Below are positions 7,658-10,129 of a stretch of DNA of 10,129 nucleotides, piece by piece; position 1 is the first letter of the stretch, and every line of letters begins with the position of its first letter. This stretch comes from Muribaculaceae bacterium (GTDB lineage: Bacteria; Bacteroidota; Bacteroidia; Bacteroidales; Muribaculaceae). The translations under genes were made by a program, and so were the position numbers. The DNA is taken from assembly GCA_022511505.1 (NCBI GenBank), contig JAFLTK010000036.1, positions 1 to 10,129 of the forward strand, written 5' to 3'. A model generated the notes under the pieces. That model ran no database searches. It had not been told where the DNA came from and was given only the letters and a program-made list of their open reading frames with translations.

Positions 7658-8504
7658 GATACTTTTTGACGATGTCAAAGAGGGCGACGCGCTGCATCGG
7701 GTCCTCGAAGTTGACAACTACGCCGTGACCCAGGTCAAGCGAGGCGATTGCGGCCATGTCGGCGTCAGTGAGATTAAAGTCGGCGATGTTGAAATTCTGC
7801 TCCATGCGGTCTTTGTGGACCGATTTGGGGATAACGATTATATCACGCTGAACGAGGTAGCGAAGGCCGACCTGTGCAGGGGTTTTACCATACTTGGCAC
7901 CGATTTCGGTTAACGCCTGATTGGTAAAGAAACCGTTCATGCCCTCGGCAAAAGGTCCCCATGCCATCAGGCGGGTGCCATAGCGGGCGCATAGCTCCTG
8001 CATCGGTCTTTGTTGCGCAAAAACGTTCACTTCTATCTGATTTACAGCGGGTTTGATGTCCATCATCTCGGCGATGTCGACAAAGCGGTCATAGTAGAAG
8101 TTGCTGACACCAATCGCACGAACTTTGCCGGCTTTCAGCGCATCCTCCATCGCGCGGTAGGCGTTGTAATAGTCGCCAAAACACTGATGGATGAGCAACA
8201 GGTCGATATAGTCGGTCTGGAGTTTGCGCAACGACGTGTCGATTGACTCGGCCGCTTTGCCACCCTCAAAGTTACTGACCCACACCTTGGTGGTCAGAAA
8301 CAACTCCTCGCGGGCGATGCCGCTTTTGCGCCACGCGTTGCCAACGCCCTCCTCGTTAAAATAGGCTTGCGCCGTGTCAATCGAGCGGTAACCAACTGTC
8401 AGCGCGTCGGTTACACAGCGTTCACACTCGGCCGGGTCAACCTGAAAGACCCCGTAGCCAACCAAAGGCATCTCAACTCCATTGTTCAATTTTATTGTTT
8501 CCAT
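7650..8504 (-). CDS. Aldo-keto reductase
   Basis: This 284-residue cytosolic enzyme of the AKR superfamily uses NAD(P)H to reduce aldehydes or ketones. The full catalytic tetrad is present: D43 and Y48 in SIDTAQAYFNEEGVG, K73 in TTKVW and H106 in LLLIHQ. GVSNF (132-136) is the standard barrel motif, and IPKSVHKDRMEQN (225-237) supplies K227, S228, R233 and N237 for the cofactor's adenosine phosphate. The residues suggest NADPH preference, as is usual in the family. Length is typical of AKR5-like prokaryotic reductases (2,5-diketo-D-gluconate reductase type), though the true substrate is unknown. It begins at 8504 close behind a -7 box and ends overlapping the flavodoxin gene by 8 bases, forming a two-gene redox operon. 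Confidence 0.93.
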   Translation of the reverse strand: METIKLNNGVEMPLVGYGVFQVDPAECERCVTDALTVGYRSIDTAQAYFNEEGVGNAWRKSGIAREELFLTTKVWVSNFEGGKAAESIDTSLRKLQTDYIDLLLIHQCFGDYYNAYRAMEDALKAGKVRAIGVSNFYYDRFVDIAEMMDIKPAVNQIEVNVFAQQRPMQELCARYGTRLMAWGPFAEGMNGFFTNQALTEIGAKYGKTPAQVGLRYLVQRDIIVIPKSVHKDRMEQNFNIADFNLTDADMAAIASLDLGHGVVVNFEDPMQRVALFDIVKKYHV

Positions 8505-8529
8505 ATCTCTTTACTTATTTTTTGTGCCG

Positions 8530-8537
8530 CAAAATTA
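8530..8537 (-). promoter_or_regulatory. -7 box of the aldo-keto reductase operon
   Basis: On the minus strand this reads TAATTTTG, an exact TAnnTTTG match, 25 bases before the ATG at 8504. No convincing -33 TTTG sits at the usual 19-21 base spacing. The leader would be short, about 20 bases, and A-rich. Confidence 0.55.
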
Positions 8538-8640
8538 ATGCATAAAAATCACAACACTATTTTCAATTTTACGCCGAAGTTTTCACATTTTACCGAAAAA
8601 ATCAAAAATGATTTAACAGATAGAAAAGTTTTTTCAAATA

Positions 8641-8674
8641 TTGCACATACTTCTAAAGAAATTTCCTAACTTTG
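8641..8674 (+). promoter_or_regulatory. Promoter of a compact transcription unit
   Basis: TAACTTTG at 8667-8674 matches TAnnTTTG. TTG at 8641-8643 lies 23 bases upstream, slightly wider than the usual -33 spacing. The predicted transcript would start near 8680. It is divergent from the aldo-keto reductase promoter, about 130 bases away. Confidence 0.5.
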
Positions 8675-8679
8675 CTGTT

Positions 8680-8917
8680 GCAAGTCCAAAATGGGCGAGC
8701 AGACATATTGAGATAGCGTTTTCGCATCGTTCTATCTGTGAAACTTCGACAACTTCAAAGATATAGAGAATGGTGGTGGAAGTACGCTTCTCTTTGGCTT
8801 GTAATATCGTTTTAATTCGATATACGGTCAAAGTGGAGTTATCTACACTTGCCAACTATATCAAGGGAGTCGAAGCCCTCACAGATTAAGCGAGTGAAAA
8901 ATTGGCTCCGCTTTTTC
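8680..8917 (+). ncRNA. Putative structured RNA of about 240 nt
   Basis: Between the -7 box at 8667-8674 and the terminator at 8888-8920 lie a series of short hairpins: 8711-8716/8732-8737 (AGATAG/CTATCT), 8765-8770/8788-8793 (AGAGAA/TTCTCT), 8804-8809/8818-8823 (ATATCG/CGATAT), 8831-8835/8846-8850 (AAGTG/CACTT) and 8864-8867/8876-8879 (AGGG/CCCT). The stems are short singly, but they follow one another and the unit is bounded by start and stop signals. No known RNA family was recognised; it lacks the long closing helix expected of 6S RNA and the tRNA-like ends of tmRNA. It may equally be the mRNA of the 39-residue frame at 8770-8889. I have an unverified impression that this DNA recurs in other Bacteroidales. 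Confidence 0.45.
8770..8889 (+). CDS. Possible small protein, 39 residues
   Basis: An ATG frame encodes MVVEVRFSLACNIVLIRYTV followed by KVELSTLANYIKGVEALTD. It is hydrophobic in the first half and looks like an amphipathic helix in the second. It matches no family I know. In its favour, it lies inside a bounded transcription unit and its stop codon (8887-8889) abuts the terminator stem that starts at 8888. Against it, the preceding bases show no distinctive initiation signal, and a 40-codon open frame can arise by chance. A six-codon frame, MGEQTY, lies upstream at 8691-8711. Treat this as a candidate only. Confidence 0.3.
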   Translation: MVVEVRFSLACNIVLIRYTVKVELSTLANYIKGVEALTD

Positions 8918-8920
8918 TTT
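8888..8920 (+). terminator. Intrinsic terminator of the compact unit
   Basis: AAGCGAG (8888-8894) pairs with the segment 8906-8913 through seven base pairs with one bulged C, followed by TTTTCTTT up to 8920. The pairing plus U-tract is typical of a rho-independent terminator. Read-through could still feed the zinc-ribbon genes beginning 60 bases downstream. Confidence 0.6.
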
Positions 8921-8980
8921 ATGCCTTTTTGATACTAATATTCTTAACAGCATCCCAGAGCCATAGATGCAATTTTATAT

Positions 8981-9373
8981 ATGGCTAAAATTTGTAATGA
9001 ATGTGGCTGTCCTTTAAATGGTAACGAGGATAAATGCCCAGAATGTGGGTGCCAAACACTTCAAAATCAATCCAATTACAAGGGAGATAACGAAGCTGAA
9101 GAGATTTTAAGGAAAGCACTTGACTATTTTCGTAAATTAATAATTGTTCTTGCCTTCATAGGTAGCGGCATTATATTTTTAGGGTCTATCGCACTTGATA
9201 TAAATGTCAATGCAGACATTCCAATTTTTTGGCTCTTAGGCCTTATTGTAGCGGCCTTAAATATTATAGTATGGATACGGCTTGCAAAGTTAATGTGGGC
9301 TGTAGGGATGATTTTTGTTAATATCTCAACTAACATAAGGATTATTAAGAAGTCCCTTGCCACCCCTAAGTGA
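8981..9373 (+). CDS. Zinc-ribbon membrane protein, small
   Basis: The product has 130 residues. An N-terminal zinc ribbon has four cysteines, C5 and C8 (CNEC) and C19 and C22 (CPEC), each pair followed by G-C, so C10 and C24 are further cysteines. A hydrophilic linker (25-50) follows, then two hydrophobic stretches that should span the membrane (about 52-74 and 80-113, the latter long enough for a helix pair or a re-entrant part), and a basic tail (IRIIKKSLATPK). Such ribbon-plus-membrane proteins are common in Bacteroidales and have no established job; the ribbon faces the cytoplasm if positive-inside holds. Base composition is AT-rich, with many TTA, ATA and AAA codons unlike the genes at 67-8504. 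The start is supported by the ribbon beginning at residue 4. No SD and no good -7 box were seen right upstream. Confidence 0.75.
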   Translation: MAKICNECGCPLNGNEDKCPECGCQTLQNQSNYKGDNEAEEILRKALDYFRKLIIVLAFIGSGIIFLGSIALDINVNADIPIFWLLGLIVAALNIIVWIRLAKLMWAVGMIFVNISTNIRIIKKSLATPK

Positions 9374-9424
9374 TGCGATCCAACAGTATATCATTTTCTA
9401 AAAAATAGCAAGAATAAAATAACT

Positions 9425-10066
9425 ATGGCACTTATTAAATGTCCCAATTGCGGGAATAACATATCCGACAAAGCTAAAATGTGTCCTCATTGTGGTAGCC
9501 ACAATAGCGTAACAACTCAATTATCCAATGAGTATTTAAAATTCTTTTACCTTTTAAAATCTTCGGCTTGGATTTATCTTTTATATTGTTTGCTTTGGTT
9601 TGTAAGTTGGCTAATAAATTTTAATAGTCAGGAAGCTGTTAATGATTATTTATTAGTGATGACCTATGTGACAGATATTGCTAAGATTGTTTTCTTTCTT
9701 TCTCTCTGTTTTTATCATTCTTATAACAAGTGGATAAATTGGGCTATATTTGCAATAATTGTAATGTTATTAATCGGCCGTCACCTTTTGCCGAGTGTTA
9801 ATATATTGGTTTATATCAATATGGTATTTACCGTAGGAGTTTTATTATATTATCTACTAATCTTTAAGAATCTGCAATTAAAATATATCACTCTTTCATT
9901 TTTAATTAATTATATATTTAATTATGCTACTAATGTTCTTTCCTTATTCTATTTTTCGGATCATGTACTCTTATGGTGTATTTGGGCAAGCAAAATATTT
10001 CTAATTATATTCGTAATATTGTGCGTAATTTTAAAAAGAAAACAGATTGCTGTTAATCCTACTTAA
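9425..10066 (+). CDS. Zinc-ribbon polytopic membrane protein
   Basis: The product has 213 residues. A short zinc ribbon, C6-P-N-C9 and C20-P-H-C23 in the widespread IKCPNCG...AKMCPHCG form, precedes an integral membrane domain. About six hydrophobic segments can be drawn: 46-65, 79-97, 104-118, 124-147, 153-176 and 181-204, and the protein ends in a basic tail (LKRKQ). No catalytic motif is visible in the membrane part, and I do not recognise its family. It lies 51 bases after the preceding zinc-ribbon gene on the same strand, so cotranscription is likely. The two ribbons are alike, but the membrane parts are not obviously related. This is the most AT-rich gene of the window, roughly 30% GC by eye against above 60% in the AsmA-family gene, which suggests recent transfer. 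Function is unknown. Confidence 0.75.
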   Translation: MALIKCPNCGNNISDKAKMCPHCGSHNSVTTQLSNEYLKFFYLLKSSAWIYLLYCLLWFVSWLINFNSQEAVNDYLLVMTYVTDIAKIVFFLSLCFYHSYNKWINWAIFAIIVMLLIGRHLLPSVNILVYINMVFTVGVLLYYLLIFKNLQLKYITLSFLINYIFNYATNVLSLFYFSDHVLLWCIWASKIFLIIFVILCVILKRKQIAVNPT

Positions 10067-10090
10067 CGTCAGTGGTCAAATTTACATATC

Positions 10091-10129
10091 ATTAACATTA
10101 TTCACATCTGCACATAAGTGAATATTAAT
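10091..10129. repeat. AT-rich inverted repeat at the window edge
   Basis: TATTCAC (10099-10105) and GTGAATA (10118-10124) form a 7-bp stem. It extends by ATTAA (10091-10095) with TTAAT (10125-10129) after a three-base bulge. It could be the terminator of the zinc-ribbon pair, an operator or an element end; the window stops here, so no T-tract can be assessed. Confidence 0.35.

Noticed and set aside
7658..7717. Upstream extension of the flavodoxin frame
   Set aside because: It lies inside the aldo-keto reductase gene and adds a Ser/Arg-rich stretch ahead of a clean lipoprotein signal.
8742..8756. AACTTC direct repeat, considered as a possible repeat array
   Set aside because: There are only two six-base copies three bases apart; too short and too few for an array or CRISPR.
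8634..8855. 73-codon minus-strand frame across the compact unit
   Set aside because: It runs antisense through the predicted plus-strand promoter and hairpins, has no promoter of its own and ends in AT-rich sequence. Any similarity to predicted proteins elsewhere is better explained by conserved DNA.

Overview
The window looks like chromosome of a Bacteroidales bacterium, most likely a GC-rich gut lineage such as Muribaculaceae. This is judged from several traits. Promoter-like boxes fit the Bacteroidetes TAnnTTTG -7 element. Starts lack a Shine-Dalgarno sequence and sit after A/T-rich leaders. Lipoprotein signals are frequent. There is also an exported multidomain protein whose C-terminus resembles the degenerate sorting tails common in Prevotella and Muribaculaceae. 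The species call is inference.

Left part (1-4947, plus strand, GC-rich): an exported nitroreductase-like flavoprotein (67-675), then after a hairpin spacer a putative lipoprotein with an M15-peptidase/DUF5715-like zinc-site pattern (764-1537). This overlaps by 4 bases with a very long AsmA-family envelope protein (1534-4947). The last two form a translationally coupled pair and probably act in envelope maintenance.

Middle (4948-6944): a hairpin-rich spacer and a good -7 promoter box lead into a monocistronic secreted multidomain protein (5183-6847), which ends in a strong intrinsic terminator (6902-6944).

Middle-right, minus strand (8504 down to 7043): an aldo-keto reductase gene overlaps a flavodoxin-like lipoprotein gene by 8 bases. 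This is a two-gene redox operon with its own -7 box, convergent with the secreted-protein gene.

Right part (8505-10129): composition turns AT-rich. A compact unit at about 8641-8920 has a -7 box, several short hairpins, a 39-codon reading frame and a terminator that begins at that frame's stop codon. It may be a structured RNA and/or encode a small protein. Two AT-rich genes follow, each with an N-terminal CxxC...CxxC zinc ribbon joined to a different membrane domain. Base and codon use differ sharply from the left side, so this end is probably accessory or horizontally acquired DNA. No tRNA, rRNA, CRISPR array or recognisable transposase was seen.
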